A stretch of DNA of 27,374 bases, from contig JAUILO010000008.1 of assembly GCA_030432775.1 (NCBI GenBank), forward strand, positions 1 to 27,374. Direction: 5' to 3'. Both the position numbers and the translations under genes were made by a program. The notes beneath the pieces were generated by a model. It was not told the DNA's origin. It worked only from the letters and a program-made list of their open reading frames with translations, and ran no database searches. Numbering within the stretch: position 1 is the stretch's first letter; the number at the start of each line of letters is the position of its first letter. Of this stretch, positions 8,164 through 14,877 are shown in pieces. Source of the DNA: Alphaproteobacteria bacterium. GTDB taxonomy: Bacteria; Pseudomonadota; Alphaproteobacteria; Micavibrionales; Micavibrionaceae.

Positions 8164-8824
8164 GTTGCAATGTTCCTTCGTGCGGGATTGAACGTAGAAT
8201 ATTGGCAAAAAGCCGGAATGTATTTTGCGCGACTTCTATGATGGCCTGTTGATCTTCGGGATCCGTAATCTGGTTGACGGTTTCTTCGAAGAATTTCATA
8301 TGGGAGATATCAAGCTCACCATGTGAAATTAAATACGAGAAGGCCTTTTTAGGCAGGCCGAGTTTTTCTTTGACGGCATCGGCACCTTTATTGGCAATCT
8401 GGGTCGATGTGCTTTCAAGCATGAAGACCATGCCAAAAAAACCAACCGGGTTTTTGCGTGTCATGTAATCGTAATTATACGCAATGAGAAGCTGTGTTTC
8501 CAGATTTGGTGTTGAATGACGTGCGGCTTCTCTATTGCCTCCAGCTGCCTCGATATCGTTTAGAATCCATTCCTCATGGCCGACTTCTTCTTCCTGATAT
8601 TCGATAATGGCTTTGTGCATCCATTTCTTTGATTGCGGTATTCTGGAACCCATAGTCATCAAGAAAGGTACAGTGTGTGATACATGATGATAGGCTTCTG
8701 TCAAATATGCGATATATGTTTCGCGACTTATATTGCCGCCCAGACCGTCTATGAGTTGGGGCACGCTATATAGTTCTTCGCGGGCATTTTGCGTTTGTTG
8801 AGTGAGTTGCTCGTAAAAATTCAT
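8153..8824 (-). CDS. Haem-oxygenase-like diiron oxidase (TenA-like / iron-containing redox family)
   Basis: 223 residues, all-helical. Candidate metal ligands are in place: an acidic cluster at 75-80 followed by His83 (QEEEVGHEEW), Glu137 (FMLEST), and H168-xxx-D172-xx-H175 (SHGELDISH). This E/H/E/H/D/H order is what I recall for the haem-oxygenase-like diiron enzymes (chlamydial CADD, UndA, SznF). TenA thiaminases share the fold without these metal ligands. The enzyme probably activates O2 at two irons and oxidises an amino- or fatty-acid-like substrate. It begins 14 bases after the AMP-ligase gene and overlaps the SDR gene, so the three enzymes probably act on one compound. The substrate cannot be told from sequence. 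Confidence 0.86.
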   Translation of the reverse strand: MNFYEQLTQQTQNAREELYSVPQLIDGLGGNISRETYIAYLTEAYHHVSHTVPFLMTMGSRIPQSKKWMHKAIIEYQEEEVGHEEWILNDIEAAGGNREAARHSTPNLETQLLIAYNYDYMTRKNPVGFFGMVFMLESTSTQIANKGADAVKEKLGLPKKAFSYLISHGELDISHMKFFEETVNQITDPEDQQAIIEVAQNTFRLFANILRSIPHEGTLQHAA

Positions 8825-8838
8825 GGTTTTTCTCCTTT

Positions 8839-10170
8839 TTATAGGGGGTTTGTATAGAGGGTTAAAATTTGCTCACGTTTTGGTCGTCCTGTACCGGTTA
8901 ATGTGTTGTCTGATATGGTAAATGGCGGCACGATCTGGAAAGATTTTACTTGCGCGTATTCAGGTAATTTTGCATTTGCTGCTTCAATCGCGCTTTGTAT
9001 ATGTTCTTCTTTTGCGGTTGGAACAATGAAGGCTGAAAGAGATGGCTGGCCATCACCATAGACAAGAGCCTGTGCAATTGAAGGCTGAGCAAGCAATGTT
9101 GCTTCTATCCACTCCGGTGAAATGTTTCTGCCATAGGATGTGATCAATACATTTTTACTGCGACCTGTGACGGATAAAAACCCGTCTTCATCCAGTGAGC
9201 CTAGATCTCCTGTATTAAAGTGCTTGGGCGCTTTTTCGCCGATATATCCCAAGAATCCCGGATTCGTGATTTGAATTTCATCGTTTATAATCTGTACTTT
9301 TACATGAGGTAACAATTTTCCGGTACTGCCTGTTTTTTCATGATATGGAACGTTCATTGATACAACAGAAGCACATTCGGATAGACCGTATCCTTCATAA
9401 ACGGGCAGGCCGAGTAATCGTGCGTTTGCCAAAAGAGACGGGTCAACCTTTGATCCGCCGACGGCGATGAATTCAAGATGTGGTAAGGGCCCTTGTTCGA
9501 TAACTTGTCCCATTAACAGGCGCAGGATTTCGGGAACGACAATGATTGAAGTGGCTCGCCGTTGCTTTAAGAGTGAATGTAAATTTTGATATTGATCGCC
9601 ATAGGCAGACAAATCTGGCAATTCTATCGTACAGCCTGCCATAAGCCCTGCATACACGCCTGCCACATTTTCAAGCAATATGGATAGTGGAAGCACACAG
9701 CAATGTGTTCCGACTAATTCTTCGCCAAGTACTTCAACGATACTGCCGGCAACATTTTCCATCGCTGATTTTGATAGACACACACCTTTGGGTGTTCCTG
9801 TTGTTCCGGACGTAAATGTGATTTTGGCTGTTCCGTCTGGCAATAACCCTCTTGAAAAAATTCCAGTATCTCGCAATCCATTGGGGGAGATGATGTGCGA
9901 GACACCGGATTCGTGGAGGAGATGAAAAACCTGATCTTCTGAAAAGAAATGTGGAATAGGCACACATGGAATTTGTGCTTGTAAGGCGGCCATATCCCAT
10001 AGCATACATTCTACAGAATTGTTTAGTGCTATTGCCAAAACCTGCACATCATCAAGCTGTTCAGCGCGGTTGTTGATATGTGTCAGAATATCGCCATATG
10101 TGATGGTTTGTTTATCATCATGCAGTGCGATTTTGCGCAAGTTATGGCATTGAATCTGTTTGAATAACAT
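8839..10170 (-). CDS. AMP-forming acyl/aryl-CoA synthetase-like ligase
   Basis: 443 residues, short for the ANL superfamily (usually about 500-550). The motifs are present: A3 (TFTSGTTGTPKG) near residue 120, A5 (YEGYGLSECASV), A7 (FNTGDLGSLDEDGFL), A8 (GRSKNVLITSYGRNISPEWIE) and the A10 lysine (GTGRPKREQIL) near the end. It should activate a carboxylic acid as the acyl-AMP and pass it to CoA or to another acceptor. The A8 form (ITSYGRNISPEWIE) is that of long-chain acyl-CoA synthetase-like enzymes. Its ATG overlaps the stop of the upstream gene by one base (TAATG). No acyl-carrier protein is encoded nearby, so free CoA or a direct acceptor is likelier. Confidence 0.9.
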   Translation of the reverse strand: MLFKQIQCHNLRKIALHDDKQTITYGDILTHINNRAEQLDDVQVLAIALNNSVECMLWDMAALQAQIPCVPIPHFFSEDQVFHLLHESGVSHIISPNGLRDTGIFSRGLLPDGTAKITFTSGTTGTPKGVCLSKSAMENVAGSIVEVLGEELVGTHCCVLPLSILLENVAGVYAGLMAGCTIELPDLSAYGDQYQNLHSLLKQRRATSIIVVPEILRLLMGQVIEQGPLPHLEFIAVGGSKVDPSLLANARLLGLPVYEGYGLSECASVVSMNVPYHEKTGSTGKLLPHVKVQIINDEIQITNPGFLGYIGEKAPKHFNTGDLGSLDEDGFLSVTGRSKNVLITSYGRNISPEWIEATLLAQPSIAQALVYGDGQPSLSAFIVPTAKEEHIQSAIEAANAKLPEYAQVKSFQIVPPFTISDNTLTGTGRPKREQILTLYTNPL

Positions 10171-10898
10171 TATAGTTGTTCCGTATAGCTGTTTGTATCA
10201 AGGCTTGTGTCTCTGTAATGCAGGCGCTGGAATAAGCGGGGATGACAAGCATGGTATTTTATTCCCAGACGCCGCCGGATAGATTTGTAACCTTCTTCGA
10301 TTGAACCTGAAATAACGCGCGGTTGCGTATCATAATAGGTGCCCCAATTCTCATCCTGACTTATTAGCAAGGCAGGATCGGCGATCGCAAGGCGCTTAGG
10401 CTGCAGACCCATTTGAGAAAAACGTTTTTCGAGAAAACCGGTACTGGTTACGACGGCTTGTTCATATCCGTTATTGTAAAGATATGTGGCAAGGGCTGCG
10501 AACAGGTATAGCGAGGCACCGCCACCATCAGAGGCAAGATTACCAATTTCAACAATCTTTTTGCGTGGTGTGTTCAGCACGGCATCAATTGGTTCTTGTA
10601 AATATTGTTCCAGAAATAATTGTTCTTGCTGTGCCGGACGAAAGCCTGTTGCGGCAAGCAATACGCCGTGTTCATCGCTTATGCTTAATAATACCGGGTA
10701 GTAAATATTAATTTTTGCACCATATGAGCGGGCATAAATATCTGTAATAAAATTTTCGACGGCTTTACGCTCTTTTGCGAAGGCAGGAACGATGGAAATA
10801 AAGGATGGGCGCGCTTTAATTTTGTTCGGCAGGAATGATTTGCTAAAGCAAAGCTGGCCTGTTTTGAATCCGTTTTCATTGCATTGTAATTTGAGCAT
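10170..10898 (-). CDS. Thermostable hemolysin family (GNAT-like) protein
   Basis: 242 residues. It matches the T_hemolysin family (delta-VPH of Vibrio). FITDIYARSYGA near residue 50 is followed by strands of a GNAT-like core (VLLSISDEHGVLLAATGFRP), the conserved EIGNLASDGGGASLYL (near 132) and STGFLEKRFSQMGL (near 167). There is no signal peptide or membrane segment, so direct haemolysis by this protein is doubtful. The fold resembles acyltransferases and acyl-homoserine-lactone synthases, which fits its position before an acyl ligase better. It is the first gene of the nine-gene operon. The likely start is the ATG at 10898, with AAGG about 11 bases upstream. The specific reaction is unknown. 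Confidence 0.85.
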   Translation of the reverse strand: MLKLQCNENGFKTGQLCFSKSFLPNKIKARPSFISIVPAFAKERKAVENFITDIYARSYGAKINIYYPVLLSISDEHGVLLAATGFRPAQQEQLFLEQYLQEPIDAVLNTPRKKIVEIGNLASDGGGASLYLFAALATYLYNNGYEQAVVTSTGFLEKRFSQMGLQPKRLAIADPALLISQDENWGTYYDTQPRVISGSIEEGYKSIRRRLGIKYHACHPRLFQRLHYRDTSLDTNSYTEQL

Positions 10899-11062
10899 AA
10901 ACTATGCGCCTTTTCTCGTTTGTTCTTCTTCGAGTTTGCAGGTGCAAGCTGAAGCCAGGCTGAAGGCAGTCGAATAATGTGAAAATATAGACAATAGTTA
11001 CAATTGGCGTTGTTCTGTGCGGCGTAAGATTTATTACAAAGAGGTGACAAGGGAAGTACGGG

Positions 11063-11079
11063 TGTAAGTTTGGTGTAAG
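11063..11079 (+). promoter_or_regulatory. Direct-repeat operator TGTAAG-N5-TGTAAG
   Basis: Two exact TGTAAG half-sites start 11 bases apart (11063 and 11074), in the intergenic region between the divergent operons. On the other strand this reads CTTACA-N5-CTTACA, the same architecture as the PmrA/QseB box (CTTAAG-like half-sites, N5). A -10-like TATAGA starts at 11094, which would put the second half-site in the -35 region of a rightward promoter. A near-identical site occurs at 14064. Which of the two local response regulators binds is unknown. Confidence 0.6.
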
Positions 11080-11136
11080 GATCGTTTGTTACATATAGAA
11101 AATAGGAAATATTTTTTATGATTTAAGTGAGGAACT

Positions 11137-11373
11137 TTGGAGACGATAGAAGCGATTTTGGGCGCATCGGTTTTTGCGCTTTTGATTGGGTCAATTCTTT
11201 TGACCTTGTCATTAATTCTGGCACAGCTGCCTTTGGCGTTGTTTTCGCAGCCAGGGGCACTGGTTCAGGCTGTGATTTATGTGCTTTGCACCCTGCCAAC
11301 TATAGCAATCACAGCTTATATGTTTGTACATGCGTTGAAGGTGGAAAAAGAGTTGATTGCAGAGAGGCGATGA
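11137..11373 (+). CDS. Small two-helix membrane protein, unknown
   Basis: 78 residues from a TTG start. Two hydrophobic helices (about 8-36 and 42-65) are joined by a short turn containing SQPGA, followed by a charged tail (KVEKELIAERR). This hairpin-like layout looks like a real small inner-membrane protein. A GAGGAA ribosome site lies at 11129-11134, but very close to the TTG. A GTG at 11127 in another frame gives a competing but unnatural translation. It lies between the operator at 11063 and the second regulator gene, so it may be co-regulated with the sensor pair. No family is recognised, and there is no ATG, so the start is uncertain. Confidence 0.5.
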   Translation: METIEAILGASVFALLIGSILLTLSLILAQLPLALFSQPGALVQAVIYVLCTLPTIAITAYMFVHALKVEKELIAERR

Positions 11374-11431
11374 TGGCTCTGGATGATGGCTTTGAATGTA
11401 TAAAAAGAGTGATATTTCCTTTTTAAGGTTT

Positions 11432-11460
11432 GTGTCATTTTTATGAGAACGCGCTATAAT
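11432..11460 (+). promoter_or_regulatory. Sigma70-like promoter for the second two-component operon
   Basis: A perfect -10 TATAAT (11455-11460) lies 17 bases after a 4/6 -35 (GTGTCA, 11432-11437). Transcription would start near 11467, giving a short leader with AGGA at 11473-11476 before the ATG at 11484. Confidence 0.55.
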
Positions 11461-11483
11461 TTAAAAGATAACAGGATATTAGA

Positions 11484-12137
11484 ATGCGGATTTTATTAGT
11501 AGAAGATGATTATATGTTTGGTGATGCAACCAAAACAGGTCTGGAGCAAGAGGCATACGCCGTTGACTGGACACAGGATGAGGCATCGTCGATTATCGCT
11601 CTTGAAACACAATCATATGATATGGTTTTGTTGGATTTAGGCTTGCCTGATGGTTCGGGTTTGAATGTTCTGCAGTTTTTGCGCAAACAGGAATCGCATA
11701 CGCCTGCCATTATTATGACGGCACGTGATGCGTTAACGGATAAGATTGGCGGGCTTGATACCGGCGCGGATGATTATCTGGTGAAGCCATTTGATTTGCA
11801 TGAGCTATATGCCCGCATTCGCGCCGTGTGGCGCCGGTTAAAAGGCCAAAGTGTCACATTGCTGACTTATAAAGATATGACATTGGATCCTTCCACGCTT
11901 GATGTTAGTTATAATGGGCAAAAGCATAATTTCGGGCCTACGGAGTTTCGCGTATTGCAAAGCCTGATTGAAAATAAAGGACGTATTGTGTCCAAGGAAA
12001 GTCTGGAAGATACGATTTATAGCTGGGGACACGAGGTTGGCAGTAATGCGATTGAGGTTCATATCCACCGTATTCGCAAGAAATTGGGCAAGGATATCAT
12101 CAAAACCATACGCGGTATCGGATATAGAATTGAATGA
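11484..12137 (+). CDS. OmpR-family response regulator, QseB-like (second copy)
   Basis: 217 residues. The receiver has LVEDD at the N-terminus, Asp near 51 (MVLLDLGLPDG), Thr in IIMTARD and Lys in ADDYLVKPFD. The winged helix ends with NAIEVHIHRIRKKLG and IKTIRGIGYRIE. It is a paralog of the 5450-6106 regulator with matching length and motifs, but is encoded divergently. It overlaps its kinase gene by four bases (ATGA). It has its own TATAAT promoter and lies about 400 bases downstream of a TGTAAG-N5-TGTAAG site, so it may control that region itself. Cross-talk with the other pair is plausible but unproven. Confidence 0.94.
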   Translation: MRILLVEDDYMFGDATKTGLEQEAYAVDWTQDEASSIIALETQSYDMVLLDLGLPDGSGLNVLQFLRKQESHTPAIIMTARDALTDKIGGLDTGADDYLVKPFDLHELYARIRAVWRRLKGQSVTLLTYKDMTLDPSTLDVSYNGQKHNFGPTEFRVLQSLIENKGRIVSKESLEDTIYSWGHEVGSNAIEVHIHRIRKKLGKDIIKTIRGIGYRIE

Positions 12138-13501
12138 TCGGTAAATATTTTAATGCACATTCCATACGCAAGCGACTGGTTGTACTTTTGTTCACAGTCG
12201 TTTTTCTTGTATGGATGGTTACGACGGTAACCTCGTTTATTAGCATTAAAGGACAGGTTGATAAATTTGTTGATCTACAGCTTGTTCAATTTGCGCATGC
12301 TTTATTGGAGATTGATTTCGAGCAGCTTGAAGATTACCAGCCGAGCGTGCCGCAGGATGTTATCGATTTTCTGGATTCGGCGCGTGATAACCGTTCGATT
12401 TATTACCAGATCTGGAAGGGTGATACGCTTGTTCTGCATTCTTTAAAAGCACCAAAGAAACATATTTCACGCGAGCAAAAGTTTACCGATGCGGTATTTG
12501 AAGGCAATCATGTGCGTGTTTTCACGTTGATCCCCTACGAAAACAGCAATTATCAAATTGAAGTTATGGCCGATACGGGAATTTATTCTTCATTTATCAA
12601 ACCATTATCCGAGGTTGTCTTTTTGAACCAGATGGCAGAGTTCATATTAATGGCTATCTTGCTCTGGCTTGGTATTTCTGCAGGTTTACAGCCTTTGCAA
12701 GCACTGGCGGCAACCATTCGTAAGCGAGACTATAAAGATCTAACCACGATTGAATTACAGGATATTCCGGATGAAATTGTGCCCGTGGTGCAATCGTTGA
12801 ATGATTTATTTGATCGTCTGCATATCTCGTTTGAATCAGAACGTGAATTTGCAAGTCATGCCGCTCATGAATTACGTACGCCTTTGGCGGCGCTTAAAAT
12901 GCAGGCACAGGTAGCGCTGCGTGAGAAAAATTCGGATAAACAGGCTATATTGCTTGAAAAAATCTCTGATGGTGTTGACCGCTCATCACATCTGGTTGAC
13001 CAGCTTTTGATATTGGCGCGTGTTGAGTCTGATTCAGAAAATATTGAATTTACCCATTTGTCTTTGTGTGATCTGGCTCATAGCGCCGTTACTGATATTC
13101 AGCAAAAAGCAGAGAGTAAGAATATCAGAATAGATATGGCCGAAGAGGGCGATCCGGCTATCTTTGGCCATCGTGAAACCTTGCTTATTTTAATGCGTAA
13201 TATTTTGGATAATGCCATTAATTATTCCCCTGCAGGGTCGAAAATCATGGTGCGGATATATGGCGATATGCAGTATTCGCATCTACAGGTGATTGATCAG
13301 GGGCCCGGCATTCGTGAAGATCTGCGTGATAAGGTTTTAAAGAAATTTGTACGCTTGCCCGGCAGTAATGCGCAGGGTATCGGTTTGGGGCTTGCGATTG
13401 TAAAAAAAATTATCACTTTCCACAATGCGGATTTGGAGTTATCCGACGGCAACGATGGCACGGGATTATGCGTTGGCGTGAGCTTGCCAAGACCGGATTA
13501 A
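12134..13501 (+). CDS. Sensor histidine kinase, QseC/PmrB-like (second copy)
   Basis: 455 residues. Membrane helices lie near 15-37 and 166-186, flanking a periplasmic domain with VDLQLVQFAHALLEID, like the other kinase here. The HAMP-like stretch is followed by the H-box HAAHELRTPLAALKMQ (His near 245), N-box NILDNAINYSP, G1 VIDQGPGIREDL and G2 QGIGLGLAIVKKI. All motifs look intact. The periplasmic region differs strongly from that of the kinase at 4122-5453, while the catalytic half is similar. This fits two sensors that read different signals or two forms of one signal. Confidence 0.93.
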   Translation: MIGKYFNAHSIRKRLVVLLFTVVFLVWMVTTVTSFISIKGQVDKFVDLQLVQFAHALLEIDFEQLEDYQPSVPQDVIDFLDSARDNRSIYYQIWKGDTLVLHSLKAPKKHISREQKFTDAVFEGNHVRVFTLIPYENSNYQIEVMADTGIYSSFIKPLSEVVFLNQMAEFILMAILLWLGISAGLQPLQALAATIRKRDYKDLTTIELQDIPDEIVPVVQSLNDLFDRLHISFESEREFASHAAHELRTPLAALKMQAQVALREKNSDKQAILLEKISDGVDRSSHLVDQLLILARVESDSENIEFTHLSLCDLAHSAVTDIQQKAESKNIRIDMAEEGDPAIFGHRETLLILMRNILDNAINYSPAGSKIMVRIYGDMQYSHLQVIDQGPGIREDLRDKVLKKFVRLPGSNAQGIGLGLAIVKKIITFHNADLELSDGNDGTGLCVGVSLPRPD

Positions 13502-13572
13502 ATATCCCCTTTTTTCAGAGTATATCTGGCCATAAAAAAAGGCAAAATATATTTTTTTCTAATCTATCTACT

Positions 13573-13609
13573 CATAAAAAAAGGCTCTTCCCGGAGAAGA
13601 AGAGCCTTT
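13573..13609 (-). terminator. Rho-independent terminator on the minus strand
   Basis: AAAGGCTCTTC and GAAGAGCCTTT form a perfect 11-bp stem (13580-13590 with 13599-13609) around an eight-base loop. On the minus strand the stem is followed by a run of seven Ts, so it ends transcription of the 79-residue gene. On the plus strand there is no T run, so it would be at best a weak stop for the kinase transcript. Confidence 0.85.
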
Positions 13610-13697
13610 AGTGGGGTGGGCGGAACATGGATATGGGATTAACCATGTTTACGGGGAGCCCAAGGAAGTGCGTTTGGTATTTATGGAAGACAACATA

Positions 13698-13937
13698 TCA
13701 ATGTATCGTTGTGCGTGTCCGTATTTCTATATCGGATAAGCTGGACCAATAGGGCTTTGTTTCTTCGGATAGATAATTGAGTAAATCGGGAAATCTATCA
13801 TCGGCAAAACCTTGTGCGTTAGAGTCCATTTCTAAAGGAGTTTCAATCACAAGAATTTGACGGGCGTCGCTTTGTTTTTCAGACAAACGATTGATCCAGT
13901 AGTTGCTTATATAAGGGTGCTTTAGCTTTATACTCAT
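13698..13937 (-). CDS. Unknown 79-residue protein
   Basis: A small soluble protein without signal peptide or membrane segment. It starts MSIKLKHPYISNYWINRL, contains ILVIETPLEMD and ends with a polar segment (RTRTTIH). The gene is supported by AAGGAA about nine bases before the ATG, by a strong terminator after it and by a regulatory-looking upstream region shared with the GGDEF/trkH genes. I do not recognise the family and assign no function. A direct-repeat site facing this gene (13989-14005) hints that it responds to the same regulator as its neighbours. Confidence 0.65.
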   Translation of the reverse strand: MSIKLKHPYISNYWINRLSEKQSDARQILVIETPLEMDSNAQGFADDRFPDLLNYLSEETKPYWSSLSDIEIRTRTTIH

Positions 13938-13988
13938 AATCGAATTTCCTTACTTTGTTATCATCTATTTTATTTTTACCCCTCCAAT

Positions 13989-14005
13989 CTGACATCAGGC
14001 TTACA
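13989..14005 (-). promoter_or_regulatory. Imperfect operator TGTAAG-N5-TGTCAG facing the 79-residue gene
   Basis: On the minus strand TGTAAG (14005-14000) and TGTCAG (13994-13989) start 11 bases apart, one mismatch from the sites at 11063 and 14064. It lies about 50 bases upstream of the ATG at 13937, in the same orientation relative to its gene as the other two sites. Confidence 0.45.
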
Positions 14006-14063
14006 TAGAGAATTTTTAGGATATTTTTTATAGGTTTTCGAATATTACAAGCAACTTTACGCC

Positions 14064-14080
14064 TGTAAGGTTCGTGTAAG
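14064..14080 (+). promoter_or_regulatory. Direct-repeat operator TGTAAG-N5-TGTAAG before GGDEF/trkH
   Basis: Exact TGTAAG at 14064 and 14075, the same 11-bp spacing and half-site as at 11063. The spacer differs (GGTTC/GTTCG type rather than TTTGG), so the identity is confined to the half-sites, which argues for a protein-binding site rather than a simple duplication. A weak -10 candidate TGTTAT starts at 14096. Confidence 0.6.
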
Positions 14081-14163
14081 AATATGGTGTTTAACTGTTA
14101 TTAGAGGCTGATTTTGCAAGTTTTTTGGCAAGTCGCGCTCTTGTCATAAAAAGGATAAATGTC

Positions 14164-14877
14164 ATGACGAAATTCAAAGAAAGAATGCTTTACACATTGC
14201 TGTTGGTACCGACCGTAACTGAGTTAATGGAATCTGGCACATTCCCGAGCGCGCCGCGCGATATCATTACAGATATAGTAATGACGGTGATTGTTTTGGT
14301 TTTGGTCGTTTTGTTCAATCAAAAGAAACGCGCGATACGCGAGTTGAAAGTTGAAATTCAAAATGCCGTGCGCTTTGACCCTCTGACACGCTTGCCAACA
14401 CGTACGCAATTTGAAGAAGATCTGGAGATCAGCATCGAGCACGCCAGAAGGCACAAAGATAATATCATGCTGTTATGTGTTGAAATTGATCACTTGAAAG
14501 AAGTGAATGATCAATACGGTACGGCTTTGGGCGATGATTTGTTAAGGGAATTGGTGAAGCGGATTAAATCTATCATTCCTGACAATAAAGGCCATTTATA
14601 CCGTGTTGGCGGTGATACATTTGCTGTGATGTTTGCTGAAGAAGCCTTGATGGAAAAAGAAGAGATTATCGCCGATCTTGTTACGCTGGCGGCAAGTGGC
14701 AACAAGTTGCTCGAAACCTATCAATCTTCTGTCACTATCGGCACATCCTCTTTAGAGAGTAATGATCGTGACAGCAATATTTGGTACCGCGCTGTGCAGG
14801 ATATGCGTAAAAAACGCCAGACTGGCGTAAAGGATATTAATTTCCAGGATGCGGGGATCGTTACGCGCTATGGCTAA
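14164..14877 (+). CDS. Membrane-anchored GGDEF-like protein with a GGDTF motif
   Basis: 237 residues from the ATG at 14164, chosen over an upstream TTG at 14125 because AAGGA lies about eight bases before it. One membrane helix (about 38-56, IVMTVIVLVLVVLF) is followed by a GGDEF-type domain: FDPLTRLPTRTQFEEDL, then LCVEIDHLKEVNDQYG with a metal-binding Asp, then YRVGGDTFAVMFAEE. The signature is GGDTF, not GGDEF/GGEEF, so cyclase activity is uncertain and it may be a degenerate nucleotide-binding sensor. No RxxD inhibitory site is seen before the motif. There is no EAL domain. It overlaps trkH by about eight bases, an unusual pairing of nucleotide signalling with potassium uptake. Confidence 0.85.
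   Translation: MTKFKERMLYTLLLVPTVTELMESGTFPSAPRDIITDIVMTVIVLVLVVLFNQKKRAIRELKVEIQNAVRFDPLTRLPTRTQFEEDLEISIEHARRHKDNIMLLCVEIDHLKEVNDQYGTALGDDLLRELVKRIKSIIPDNKGHLYRVGGDTFAVMFAEEALMEKEEIIADLVTLAASGNKLLETYQSSVTIGTSSLESNDRDSNIWYRAVQDMRKKRQTGVKDINFQDAGIVTRYG

Noticed and set aside
8164..8208. Longer N-terminus for the SDR gene (start at 8208)
   Set aside because: The added 15 residues lie before the nucleotide-binding motif without family support, while the ATG at 8163 has AAGGAA at proper spacing.
10685..11050. 121-codon minus-strand ORF over the start of the thermostable-hemolysin-family gene
   Set aside because: It is an out-of-frame reading of that gene's 5' end and upstream region, with unnatural composition and no ribosome site.
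11127..11426. 99-codon plus-strand ORF from GTG overlapping the small two-helix membrane protein
   Set aside because: The translation has no consistent hydrophobic pattern and many scattered cysteines. The other frame gives two clean helices.
13531..13585. Direct repeat CATAAAAAAAGGC at 13531-13543 and 13573-13585
   Set aside because: The second copy is the A-tract side of a terminator hairpin, and the match is mostly an A run. It may be a decayed terminator copy, but nothing more can be supported.
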